A DNA stretch of 53,981 nt, from positions 1-53,981 of the forward strand of contig VHIT02000020.1 in NCBI GenBank assembly GCA_009768925.2, given 5' to 3'. The position numbers and the translations under genes are program-made. This stretch comes from Cryptosporidium bovis (taxonomy: Eukaryota; Apicomplexa; Conoidasida; Eucoccidiorida; Cryptosporidiidae). Below are positions 8,301-16,677 of this stretch, piece after piece. Each line of letters begins with the position of its first letter. Position 1 is the stretch's first letter. The notes under the pieces are model-generated. The model was not told the origin of the DNA. It saw nothing but the letters and a program-made list of their open reading frames with translations, and did no database searches.

Positions 8301-9602
8301 ATGTTGGGAGAAATTATTGATAATAGAAACTTTGGTACCAACTATAAAAATAACCATTCCAAAAAGTTTGAAGGCTTAGTTGAACTTTCAAAGGACAGCT
8401 CTTCAATTCGTTCTCAAAATCGAGAAAATGGGGAGAATTCAAACACTGGAAGATCAAATTTTAATATTAATTTAGGAGAAACAAGAGAAACATTTTATAA
8501 AGACTTGAATAATGCGAACCCTGGTATTTCGTCCTCGAAAACATCAAGAGAAGTTTACGTTGGAAATTTGCCTAGTGGAATTAATGTTGCACAATTGCTG
8601 GAATTTATCAATTTATCAGTATCAGACAGTCATGATTATACTTCTCTCGGTAATCCTGTTATTTCAGCGTGGATAAACCCCGATGGTAAGTATGCATTTT
8701 GTGAATGTAGGTCAATTGATATAGCGAGTAACTTATTAGGACTTAATAACACACTAAATTTAAATGGAAATCTTCTGAAAATTGGTAAGCCGAAAATAAG
8801 TGGAATTTCAAATATAAGTGAGATAAAATCTTCAAGCTCAATATCTACCAATCAATTATCACAACACCTAGGCATTATTTCTCCGTATTTTGGCAATATT
8901 CCACTTATGGTATCGAAGAAGGAGATATTTTTGATAACTAAAATAAGCAACATTTATAATATTTACAGCTTAAGAAAATCTGTAAAAGGAAGAATAAATA
9001 TTAACATTCTTGACTTAATCAATTATAAGGAAAAATATAAAATAGCCATTTGTGAAGTTGAAACAAGCGATGTACATTCGTTAGAAAGGTTATTTGAAGT
9101 ATTTGGTGAAAAAATAAACATACTAAATTTGAGAGATATTTCCGAAAACAATAAAATTATCAAATTCATTAATACAACTTTATTGAAGCAAATTAAAAAT
9201 ATTCAATTAAATGAACTACATGTTGATTCTACAGATTCAAAGGAATACTTAGGAATTTATTCGTCTCTAATAATTCCAAACTATCCATCTCGCTGCATAG
9301 TGCTATCAAAACTATTAACGTTTGAAGAGATCACGACAGATAATATTGGTTTAATTACTACTGATATCAAAAATGAGTGTTCCAAGTTTGGTGAAATAGT
9401 GAACTTTGAGATTCCAAAGCCGGAAAAAATATTTCAAAATATTGGGAAATCAGATTTACAAATTGGAAGTGTCTTCATACTATATAAGACAGTTGAAGAT
9501 GCAATCAATGCGAAGTTGAATTTATTTAAAATGAGGTTCTTAGGAAGAAATATTAGAGTTAAATATCTTCCAGAGTCAGAGTTTCCAAATGTCACCTCAT
9601 AG
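8301..9602 (+). CDS. U2AF large subunit (U2AF65-like splicing factor)
   Basis: 433 aa from ATG at 8301. RRM1 begins at residue 83 (REVYVGNLPSGI, then NPVISAWINPDGKYAFCECRS), closely following U2AF65 RRM1 in spacing. A C-terminal U2AF-homology motif starts near residue 331 (RCIVLSKLLTFEE, then IKNECSKFGEIVNFEIPKPE). The region between them (about 200-290) is a degenerate RRM2 with only the YKIAICEVETSD strand resembling RNP1. U2AF65 binds the polypyrimidine tract and recruits U2 snRNP in the nucleus. No RS-rich N-terminus is present; it is Asn/Ser-rich. In the UHM the usual Arg-X-Phe is Met-Arg-Phe. Confidence 0.87.
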   Translation: MLGEIIDNRNFGTNYKNNHSKKFEGLVELSKDSSSIRSQNRENGENSNTGRSNFNINLGETRETFYKDLNNANPGISSSKTSREVYVGNLPSGINVAQLLEFINLSVSDSHDYTSLGNPVISAWINPDGKYAFCECRSIDIASNLLGLNNTLNLNGNLLKIGKPKISGISNISEIKSSSSISTNQLSQHLGIISPYFGNIPLMVSKKEIFLITKISNIYNIYSLRKSVKGRININILDLINYKEKYKIAICEVETSDVHSLERLFEVFGEKINILNLRDISENNKIIKFINTTLLKQIKNIQLNELHVDSTDSKEYLGIYSSLIIPNYPSRCIVLSKLLTFEEITTDNIGLITTDIKNECSKFGEIVNFEIPKPEKIFQNIGKSDLQIGSVFILYKTVEDAINAKLNLFKMRFLGRNIRVKYLPESEFPNVTS

Positions 9603-9763
9603 ATAATTATATTTAATATTATTTTAGACAAATTTGATTTTAGAGAAATAATAGATAACTTTCTCATTTGATTTTATAATTATTGCTTTTAATTGACAAA
9701 TTATTAATTTCTCTCCATTCCTATTGAATTCTTGATATATTTTTGAGCCTTATTTTCATTGAT

Positions 9764-12061
9764 TTACTCTTCATGAATCTCCATTTTTTCTACTTCTTCT
9801 CTTATATCAGACAATCTTTCACTTAGCTTTCTTTGTGTATCAGGATTTATTAAATTCATCGTCTGAATTATGGTTCCCCACTTTTCCAGAGAAAGTAACT
9901 TTTCAACTGTTTCATTTTTTTCTGACAATAAGTTATCAACAAATAGTTTAGTCTCTGAAAGTTGTTTCTCTATTTGATCCTTCTTTTTGTCAATTTCTTG
10001 AATAATATTTTCCTTTATCATCAATTCATGTTCTTTATTAATTAATGTTTCTGCAAGTCTCAATTGTTTCTCATTCTCCAACTTAACTGCCATTTCTAAT
10101 TTTTCAGTCATATTATTCTTTATCATATCCATTTCATGTTCATATTCTATCCTCTTCCTTTCAAAACCATCATGTTGATCCAACATTTGGTTAATTAGTC
10201 GTTTTTCACGTTCTTGTTGCATTTTGCAAATTTCTTGTATTTTTTTGTTGTTCTCTTCATCTTTCATCTTTAATTTTCCATCCATGTAATCGTTTAACTG
10301 CATTATTTCATTATCTCTTGCATCCAAAAGTCTTCTGATATGTGTTTCAAAGGAACTAAATTTACATTTTAATTCATTGTTAATCTTCATTTGTTCTTGC
10401 TCATCTTCAGTCTTTTCTTTTAACTGTTGTTTTAATGTCATAAGTTCTTCCGACTGTTTTTTGTGAGAGTGTAGAATATCTATATATTTATCATTTTCTT
10501 TTTTCAACAATATTTCATACTTTATTTTCTGTTCTTCTAGGGCATTGTCTATATCTGACATTTTATAAGAACTATCCTCTAATGCAGACAATAAAACTGA
10601 CTCTCTGTGTTCTAAAGACTTTAGATTTTGTTTAAAATGATCGCATTCATCCTTAAGACTTTTTGCCACCTTTTCTTGTGATATTCTTTCGTCATTTGCA
10701 ATTTCTAGTTGTGCTTTTAAAAACATCACATGGTCCTGGAGAACATTGTTTAGTTCATGTCCTCTTTTCAATTCCTCTAACGATATCTTATTCTCATCAT
10801 TGCAAGATCTTATATTTTCCAGTAATGACTCTATTTCTTTATTATTGTGATCTTTCAATTCCAGCAATTGTAGTTTCTCGTCTGTTACCTGATTAACTAT
10901 AACATTCAATTTATTGATCTTTTCTTCTAATTGTGATATTTTCTTCTTAAGATCACCATTTTCATCCCTCAATTGGTTATTCTCTGTTTGAACTTGTATT
11001 AATTTAATTTCGGATTCATTTAAATTATTCAGTGTTTTTTCATTTTGAACCTTTAATGCACTTATTTCCATCAAATAACTATGAGTTGTTCCATCAACTT
11101 TCCCACGTTGCATTTCTGACAAAAGTTTTTTAATACTATCTTTGTACTTTTCCTTTCCTCTCCTTGCTGCAGATATCTCCTTTTGAAGCAAATCTATTTT
11201 TTGTGATAGTTTAATTATTTCTATATTGCTCTTTTGTATTTGTTCTCTCAGAATCCTAGTAAATTTGTCTTTCCCAATAACTATATTTTTCATCTTTGAA
11301 ATAGAAGAAGAAAGTTTATTTATTAAAATATTTACATTATCATTTGGACCAAGTTTAGAAGAATTATCGTTTGTGAAATCAGTCCTCTTGTTATTAATCC
11401 CTCTATGAATAAGTGATTCATTTTTTGAGTTTAAATCCTTCATTAAATTGTTGGCTCTTATGTTAGCAAGACTTTCTTTTGACGAAGGCATATCACCAGA
11501 TGAAATATTACTTTTGCTTGGATCCAAAAGTTGTTTTGAGTATTCAGATTTATCCTTTGAAGATATGAATTCAGGAGATGTTAGGTTTATTGTTGAATTT
11601 ACCTCACTGTTGAATGGTCTATACATTTGTTTTGAAAGTCGCTCCAAATCATTGCTCACAGAACGAAATATTGAATCAAATTCATTTGAAGTTTCTGTAT
11701 TTTTGACTTGAAACTTATCATTAAAATTTACTTCATTTTCAATTGTACTATAATCATCTTCTTCAAGTGAGATTAAACTGTTTTCCGAGGTATTATCAAC
11801 GTCAATATGTTTGTTGACCCTAATTTGAAGATTATTACTTTTTATATTGTTTAAGTCATGTTTTCCTCCCTTTTGAATGCCATTTGGAGAATTAGCTGGA
11901 ATAAGAAGTTTTTTCCCGTCTTTAGTTGACATTAATAGTGATTCATTAAACCTAGGTGGTATTCCAAATGCCCTTTGGATATTTTTTCCATTTTCAAGTG
12001 TCCTTTTCTCCTCAGCGATATTCACTCTTCTACCAACTCTTCTTTCTAATGGTGTTGACAT
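9764..12061 (-). CDS. long coiled-coil protein of unknown function
   Basis: I prefer the ATG at 12061 (MSTPLERRVGRRV), giving 765 aa. The frame stays open to 12145, but that extension is AT-rich and looks like 5' leader. Residues 1-240 are polar, Asn/Ser-rich and presumably disordered, with a basic start. From about 250 to 740 the sequence is nearly continuous heptad-like coiled coil, rich in Glu, Lys, Leu, Asn and Gln. The end is acidic (EEVEKMEIHEE). No enzymatic motif, signal peptide or membrane segment is visible. Cytoskeletal, centrosomal or tethering roles are common for such proteins, but none can be assigned here. It converges on the U2AF gene and diverges from CBP20. Confidence 0.85.
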   Translation of the reverse strand: MSTPLERRVGRRVNIAEEKRTLENGKNIQRAFGIPPRFNESLLMSTKDGKKLLIPANSPNGIQKGGKHDLNNIKSNNLQIRVNKHIDVDNTSENSLISLEEDDYSTIENEVNFNDKFQVKNTETSNEFDSIFRSVSNDLERLSKQMYRPFNSEVNSTINLTSPEFISSKDKSEYSKQLLDPSKSNISSGDMPSSKESLANIRANNLMKDLNSKNESLIHRGINNKRTDFTNDNSSKLGPNDNVNILINKLSSSISKMKNIVIGKDKFTRILREQIQKSNIEIIKLSQKIDLLQKEISAARRGKEKYKDSIKKLLSEMQRGKVDGTTHSYLMEISALKVQNEKTLNNLNESEIKLIQVQTENNQLRDENGDLKKKISQLEEKINKLNVIVNQVTDEKLQLLELKDHNNKEIESLLENIRSCNDENKISLEELKRGHELNNVLQDHVMFLKAQLEIANDERISQEKVAKSLKDECDHFKQNLKSLEHRESVLLSALEDSSYKMSDIDNALEEQKIKYEILLKKENDKYIDILHSHKKQSEELMTLKQQLKEKTEDEQEQMKINNELKCKFSSFETHIRRLLDARDNEIMQLNDYMDGKLKMKDEENNKKIQEICKMQQEREKRLINQMLDQHDGFERKRIEYEHEMDMIKNNMTEKLEMAVKLENEKQLRLAETLINKEHELMIKENIIQEIDKKKDQIEKQLSETKLFVDNLLSEKNETVEKLLSLEKWGTIIQTMNLINPDTQRKLSERLSDIREEVEKMEIHEE

Positions 12062-12379
12062 CACAAAGGCATAATTATAGTATTTATAGATACTATTATA
12101 TAATATTTCACAATCCTGTTTCGAATGGATATAGTTAATTATCACTAAGCTAAAAAAATGTGTGTTCTACCAAAAGTGCACACCAAAAAAGCATTTTAAA
12201 GTAAAAAATAAAACTACAGGAGACAAAAAATATAATTTCAATGTTCATAATTGGATTCCCTTAAATTTGACCTATAAAATTTGTGAATCTCCAACCCCCT
12301 AGATCAACTTAGAATTACCATCTAAGTTGAGAATCCCGCCGCGTTTCTTAATAAATGGAATTATACACGTACAATAAAA
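12062..12379. promoter_or_regulatory. bidirectional promoter region, coiled-coil gene and CBP20
   Basis: This 318-bp gap between divergent starts contains a perfect 10-bp inverted repeat, tcaacttaga (12304-12313) and tctaagttga (12321-12330), with a 7-bp spacer. A GC-richer patch, tcccgccgcg, follows at about 12333-12342; it resembles the E2F-type TTCCCGCC core. Both lie within 80 bp of the CBP20 ATG. Confidence 0.5.
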
Positions 12380-13006
12380 ATGTCCCATCTATTTCACTCA
12401 ATTGGGCCAGAATACTCCTACTTCGATAAAAAGAACTACTCAAAAGATGAATGGTTTGAAAAAATTAGCAACTCAACAACTGTTTATGTTGGTAACCTCT
12501 CATTTTTTACGACTGAAGAGATAATATATGACATTTTCAATCAGTGCGGACAGATTAGTGAAATATATATGGGTTTAAATAGTAATACCATGCAACCTTG
12601 CGGTTTCTGTTTCGTAAAATACCTCAGACATTGCGATGCGCTTGCAGCAGTTACCTTCCTTAACCGTACGTCGTGTGATGGAAGGGAAATTCGCGTAGAT
12701 TGGGATTCTGGAGACGACATATCTGGATCTAGGAGGTACGGACGTGGAGTCACTGGGTTCCAGTGGCGCGACGAGATGAAGAAAGTAGCTGACCCAGATC
12801 GTTACTTTGAAGAAAAAAGAGTCATGAAGGATGGTAGATTTTTAATTGAAAATAACGGTGGGTACACAAGAAGCCGTGGAATTAGAGGAAGAAACCATAG
12901 ATTTGTTAACAAAAATCATGGATTACAGAATAGGTTTAAACACCAAGTGACACAAAATTTAGAGATAAGAAACAGCCACCAAAATAAAGACTTGCCTGAC
13001 TATTAA
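12380..13006 (+). CDS. NCBP2: nuclear cap-binding protein subunit 2 (CBP20)
   Basis: 208 aa from ATG at 12380. The RRM runs from about residue 33 (TTVYVGNLSFFTTEEIIYDI) to 115, with RNP1 CGFCFVKY. The hallmark CBP20 C-terminal segment follows: IRVDWDSGDD...RRYGRGVTGFQWRDE. Those residues close over the m7G cap when CBP80 binds. The N-terminal tyrosine region (YFDKKNYSKDEWFE) is also conserved; Tyr residues there stack on the cap. CBP20 with CBP80 binds nuclear capped RNA and directs splicing, export and 3' processing. Its partner ARS2 is encoded at 37982. The Arg/Asn/His-rich tail beyond residue 150 is longer than usual. It converges on the Mcm10 gene with 34 bp between them. Confidence 0.96.
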   Translation: MSHLFHSIGPEYSYFDKKNYSKDEWFEKISNSTTVYVGNLSFFTTEEIIYDIFNQCGQISEIYMGLNSNTMQPCGFCFVKYLRHCDALAAVTFLNRTSCDGREIRVDWDSGDDISGSRRYGRGVTGFQWRDEMKKVADPDRYFEEKRVMKDGRFLIENNGGYTRSRGIRGRNHRFVNKNHGLQNRFKHQVTQNLEIRNSHQNKDLPDY

Positions 13007-13040
13007 TGTTAAACAAACTCGTAACTAAATTTTCAATATA

Positions 13041-14327
13041 CTATATGATATCTACATTCACATCTCCCTTCATTTTTTCCTTAACTTCCCCATCTCTCAC
13101 TATTAATACTTCACGTTCAATCGGGTCTTTTTTCAACCTGTAAATTGATCTTCTTTTCAAGTTGCAAGTTGTATCACATTTACAAATAGGGCAATACGAA
13201 TTAATGTATCCATTTATACCATATATTGTTGAGTTGCATGTCTTGCATGACCATGATTCTTTTACCGCCCTCACATTATATATTATTTCCTCAGGATGCT
13301 TCTCTTTACAAACTTTGTTCGGGTTTCCTTCAGTCCAAATGTCGCATTTACGGCACACTGTTGCATTTCTTATGTTTATTGATACCACTTTTGATTTGTA
13401 TTCATCCTTTATATCATTCTTCTCAAGCTCCATGAGTCTATTCCTAATCTCAATTTTCTCAATTCTTTTGATTGTTTCTTCATTTACTGTTTTCAATGAG
13501 ATCGCCCTATCAATTTTAGATATCATTTTGGATTTTCCAGATACAGTACTCTTCTGTTCTTTTACATTAGTTATTGATTTAATTAAGTCTGCTTCGAACG
13601 AAATATTCTCTTTTTTCGTTAATTCTTCTCTAATTGAGATTTTTTTCTTCACTTCACTAAAAACAGTGGCATAATCAACTTGGTTATTATTTTTAAGTTT
13701 ATTGATATTATTCACCTTTTTATCAGCTTTTCCTGAATTAGTTTTATACTCGGAAATTTTTGTTATTATCATATCGACATGTTTCAATATTTCCTTATCG
13801 GTTCTTTCATTTTTTAAGGTTATAATTAAGTCAAAAACTCCACTTTCCTTTAATTCAAGTAGAGAGAAGTTAGATATATCAAATTTGTAAATTGACTTTA
13901 GGATAAATAATATATCATTTTTACAGTTTGCTTTTACAGCAGTTAGAAGCTTCGAATTAAACTCGCAAAGCGTTGAGTTGCATATAGATTTTGATTTATT
14001 CTCATTTACTCTGAGACTCGTTAACTCTGAATTGTCATTTATACAATTTACCTTATATTTTTCATTATTCCTTGATAACTTTGGGTTTGCTACTTCAAAT
14101 TGTTCTTCACTAAAGCGCTTTAGAGAAACAATGCCTGTGTTTATTTTTTCATTCTCATTCATTTTCAAACCTATACATTTTGGATACTTTACAAATTTTC
14201 CATAGTTCAGATGGTCAACACAGAAATGCGGTCTACTACCCAAGATTATAGGATTTAAGCAAGCCGTTCCATCACTACTTTTCGCATTACAGAATGAAAA
14301 GTCTTTGACTTTTCTTATTCTAACCAT
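13041..14327 (-). CDS. Mcm10-like DNA replication factor
   Basis: 428 aa from ATG at 14327. The N-terminus has a compact CCCH-like finger, FCNAKSSDGTACLNP...HFCVDHL, matching the Mcm10 internal zinc finger pattern CxxxxxxGxxC...CxxH. The C-terminus carries paired cysteine clusters, CRKCDIWTEGNPNKVCKEKH and CKTCN...CPICKC, in the order and spacing of the Mcm10 C-terminal zinc ribbon domain. Lys/Glu/Asn-rich helical linker fills the middle. Mcm10 binds the CMG helicase, DNA and polymerase alpha at origins and forks. No clear OB fold is recognised before the first finger, so the usual N-terminal part appears missing or in an unseen exon. The assignment rests on the two zinc modules. Confidence 0.62.
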   Translation of the reverse strand: MVRIRKVKDFSFCNAKSSDGTACLNPIILGSRPHFCVDHLNYGKFVKYPKCIGLKMNENEKINTGIVSLKRFSEEQFEVANPKLSRNNEKYKVNCINDNSELTSLRVNENKSKSICNSTLCEFNSKLLTAVKANCKNDILFILKSIYKFDISNFSLLELKESGVFDLIITLKNERTDKEILKHVDMIITKISEYKTNSGKADKKVNNINKLKNNNQVDYATVFSEVKKKISIREELTKKENISFEADLIKSITNVKEQKSTVSGKSKMISKIDRAISLKTVNEETIKRIEKIEIRNRLMELEKNDIKDEYKSKVVSINIRNATVCRKCDIWTEGNPNKVCKEKHPEEIIYNVRAVKESWSCKTCNSTIYGINGYINSYCPICKCDTTCNLKRRSIYRLKKDPIEREVLIVRDGEVKEKMKGDVNVDII

Positions 14328-15130
14328 TTGATCAGTTTTTTAATAGATAAATATTGTTTATCACTGTAGTTCTAGTATAAAATTATTCCGGGATCTACTG
14401 TGAGATATAAATTCTTCACTTCTTCATTTATGAAAGTATACATAACCTTCCTCAAGAGGTGCAACTTGCATTTATTACCTTTCAGATCTGATAAAACCAA
14501 ATCGATAACTCTTCCCGTGGTTTATCATTTAAATATAGCAATTTCAAAAAATATAAAGCAAAAAATAGATATTTAACTTGAGATTTTTCGTTCTTCGCAT
14601 TTACTAATACTTTATCAGGGCCTGTAATTCTTTATTTGTGATAGGAAGTGAAATTTCTTATTGTATTTCCTTCTACGAACAAATATTTTAGATACAAACC
14701 ACTATTCTCCTCATAAAAATAACATTTACTTCTGTATTGTTCAGAATCTTTTTCAAGTTTTCCTTACTTTGACAATGTGCTTTGTTCACCCTTATAATGC
14801 CTTTTGTGTGTGGGGATAGGTGGGTGGGGTGGGGTGTTGCATGTAAAACCTGGAATTGTTACATAATCTGGGAATATTTAACTGGTTTCTAACAACAAAT
14901 ATATAAATTAAAATATTGTTTTTAAAATTGATTATATTAATACCGTTTTTGGATACATAATAGATATTAATCGTCCACATACAATTCCAATGTTTTAAAT
15001 CTAAGAAAAAAAGTTTTCATGTTATTTATTGCGAAATTAGAGTTTAACCGCTTAAATATATAATAAATTTACAGATTTTTGCGATTTACGAAGCTTTCCT
15101 TTTTTACAAATAAAAAAATTTAAATTTAAT
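14328..15130. other. 803-bp gene-poor divergent intergenic region
   Basis: This is the longest gap in the window, lying between divergently transcribed Mcm10 and a hypothetical gene. I see no convincing ORF, tRNA, snRNA or repeat family. The notable element is a G-rich tract at 14812-14834, listed separately. A pyrimidine-rich stretch precedes it (about 14715-14790), and the last 130 bp before the 15131 ATG are very AT-rich, as expected for a promoter and leader. Confidence 0.6.
14812..14834 (+). promoter_or_regulatory. G-quadruplex-forming tract in promoter region
   Basis: On the plus strand, four runs of three or more G (14812-14815, 14822-14824, 14826-14829 and 14831-14834) are separated by loops of 6, 1 and 1 bases. 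This satisfies the G3N1-7 quadruplex rule. It stands out in otherwise AT-rich sequence and lies about 300 bp upstream of the gene at 15131. A regulatory role is inferred. Confidence 0.6.
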
Positions 15131-16015
15131 ATGAAAGAACATTACTATCATGCTCATTCGCCTGGAACTGATGAGATTATTAGGTCGGGTAAATACTCAA
15201 GGAAATCTGCTCCACCTGTGATACGTGCTATTCCAAGGACCAATAAGAGATTTACAAAATCGCCATTCACAGCCGAACAGATGGAAAAAATATCTTCAGA
15301 ATACATTTCCACCTACAAAGATATATACAAAGACTCTGTGATCGCTTACACTGAGAAAAAAATTAAAAGTAAGAAAAAGTGCGAGATATTTCGAAAATTT
15401 ATGTTTGGAAGAGAAAACAATTACTTCGACAATTTAAAAAAATGCATTATTTACGATACCGATTGGATGAAGGAGAAGAAAAGGAGGGATGAGTCGGAAT
15501 TAATTAACTATACGAATAATGAAATTGTGTCAACTTCTGATATATACTTACTAAGTTCTGTAATTAGTGACAAAGTAATCGAACAAAGAAATTTACTACT
15601 AAAGCTCAAGAAATTTTGGAAGGATTTTCCAACTCAATTGAAAATGAGAGCAAATATAGAAAAGGAATTACTAATGAATGAAATAGGCACTACAATACCA
15701 AAAAAAAATGTGAATAATAACGTTAAAGTCGATATTGAGAAAAAATCAAATTCATTGATCTTTTCAGAGAACGTTGATATTCAAAATTTTCAAGATTTTA
15801 CTCTTGAGCAACTGGAGCAAATGAACCTTATTGTTGATGGTTATGATATCACAATAGGAAAATTGTCATCAATGGTTGAAAAGCTAAGTGATAGGGTAGA
15901 GCAAATACTTGGAGCAGAAAAGCGTTTACACAATGTTGCAAATGCGTTAATAGCAAATTCTGCAAGGGCAAACAGAGATAACGCGCCAAGACAATTACAA
16001 AAGAATAAAATGTAA
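15131..16015 (+). CDS. hypothetical protein with coiled-coil C-terminus
   Basis: 294 aa from ATG at 15131. I do not recognise a family. The first 50 residues are basic and Pro/Ser-containing. A Lys-rich helical region follows (TEKKIKSKKKCEIFRKFMFG), then a predicted helical middle (NLLLKLKKFWKDFPTQLKMR), and a C-terminal helix with heptad pattern (LEQLEQMNLIV, then KLSSMVEKLSDRVEQIL, residues about 225-270). No signal peptide or membrane segment is visible. It sits 40 bp upstream of CPSF30 on the same strand. The frame is long, open and coding-like in composition, so it is probably a real, lineage-restricted gene. Confidence 0.75.
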   Translation: MKEHYYHAHSPGTDEIIRSGKYSRKSAPPVIRAIPRTNKRFTKSPFTAEQMEKISSEYISTYKDIYKDSVIAYTEKKIKSKKKCEIFRKFMFGRENNYFDNLKKCIIYDTDWMKEKKRRDESELINYTNNEIVSTSDIYLLSSVISDKVIEQRNLLLKLKKFWKDFPTQLKMRANIEKELLMNEIGTTIPKKNVNNNVKVDIEKKSNSLIFSENVDIQNFQDFTLEQLEQMNLIVDGYDITIGKLSSMVEKLSDRVEQILGAEKRLHNVANALIANSARANRDNAPRQLQKNKM

Positions 16016-16055
16016 AGTTTAATTATCCAAACTAGATTTGATTTTACTAATAAGG

Positions 16056-16583
16056 ATGAATTATAAACTTGACCTAGAGGACACGATTGAGAGAATGGAA
16101 GATGAGAGGATAAGGCTTTTACAGAATCAATCTGTGTCTAGATATGATCCAAACATCAGAGGACGGCATTCAGTTGTTTGTCGCCACTGGATTAGAAATA
16201 TGTGCATGAAGGGCGACTTTTGCGATTTTCTACACCAGTATGATCATGATAGAATGCCTCCTTGTTTTACTTTTCAAAAGTATGGTGTTTGCATTGACGA
16301 GGCACTTGGAAGTTGTCCATTCAAACACAAGGCAGATGATACGCCATTATGTGCGCAGTACTTTCTCGGCTTCTGCAAGTATGGCCCCAAATGCAAAAGG
16401 CGTCACGAACCCAAAGCAAGACACGAGATTCACGACTTCTTACCTGATTCATTTTTGCTATCGATCATTAAAAACAAAGCTTTGGTTCCAAAGATGGACC
16501 CTGAAACTTTCTCAATCGTAAAAGCAATAGAAGAAACCTGCAAAGAAAACTATGCACAAGCTATTTGCAACGATACATCTTAG
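16056..16583 (+). CDS. CPSF30/Yth1-like cleavage and polyadenylation factor (three CCCH fingers)
   Basis: 175 aa from the first ATG, 16056; the frame is open slightly further but only with TTG. Three CCCH fingers are visible: Cys42-His60 (CRHWIRNMCMKGDFCDFLH), Cys70-His91 with a longer C-X7-C spacing, and Cys99-His117 (CAQYFLGFCKYGPKCKRRH). These correspond to fingers 2, 3 and 4 of CPSF30. Fingers 2 and 3 read the AAUAAA signal. Finger 1 and finger 5 appear absent: the N-terminus is too short, and only 40 bp lie between it and the upstream gene. The remaining tail is about 58 residues. The protein acts in the nuclear pre-mRNA 3'-end machinery. It is convergent with Tra1. Confidence 0.93.
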   Translation: MNYKLDLEDTIERMEDERIRLLQNQSVSRYDPNIRGRHSVVCRHWIRNMCMKGDFCDFLHQYDHDRMPPCFTFQKYGVCIDEALGSCPFKHKADDTPLCAQYFLGFCKYGPKCKRRHEPKARHEIHDFLPDSFLLSIIKNKALVPKMDPETFSIVKAIEETCKENYAQAICNDTS

Positions 16584-16677
16584 AACTAGAGTTAAATCTA
16601 AAGTCTTTGGTCCTCTCCGATAAATACTAGTAGCGATCTATATATTTCGTACTTATTGCTAATATTTTCCTACTTCG

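Noticed and set aside
12062-12145. N-terminal extension of the coiled-coil protein from an ATG at 12145
   Set aside because: The added 28 residues are Tyr/Ile/Asn-rich, as expected from AT-rich leader, and the MSTPLERRVGRRV start at 12061 is a more natural N-terminus. Not excluded outright.
13162-13674. 170-aa plus-strand ORF opposite Mcm10
   Set aside because: Antisense shadow of the zinc-ribbon gene; hydrophobic bias arises from reversed Lys/Asn-rich codons.
14792-14980. 62-aa minus-strand ORF across the G-rich tract
   Set aside because: The Pro/Thr-rich run simply translates the C-rich complement of the G-tract; there is no conserved feature and no neighbouring coding signal.
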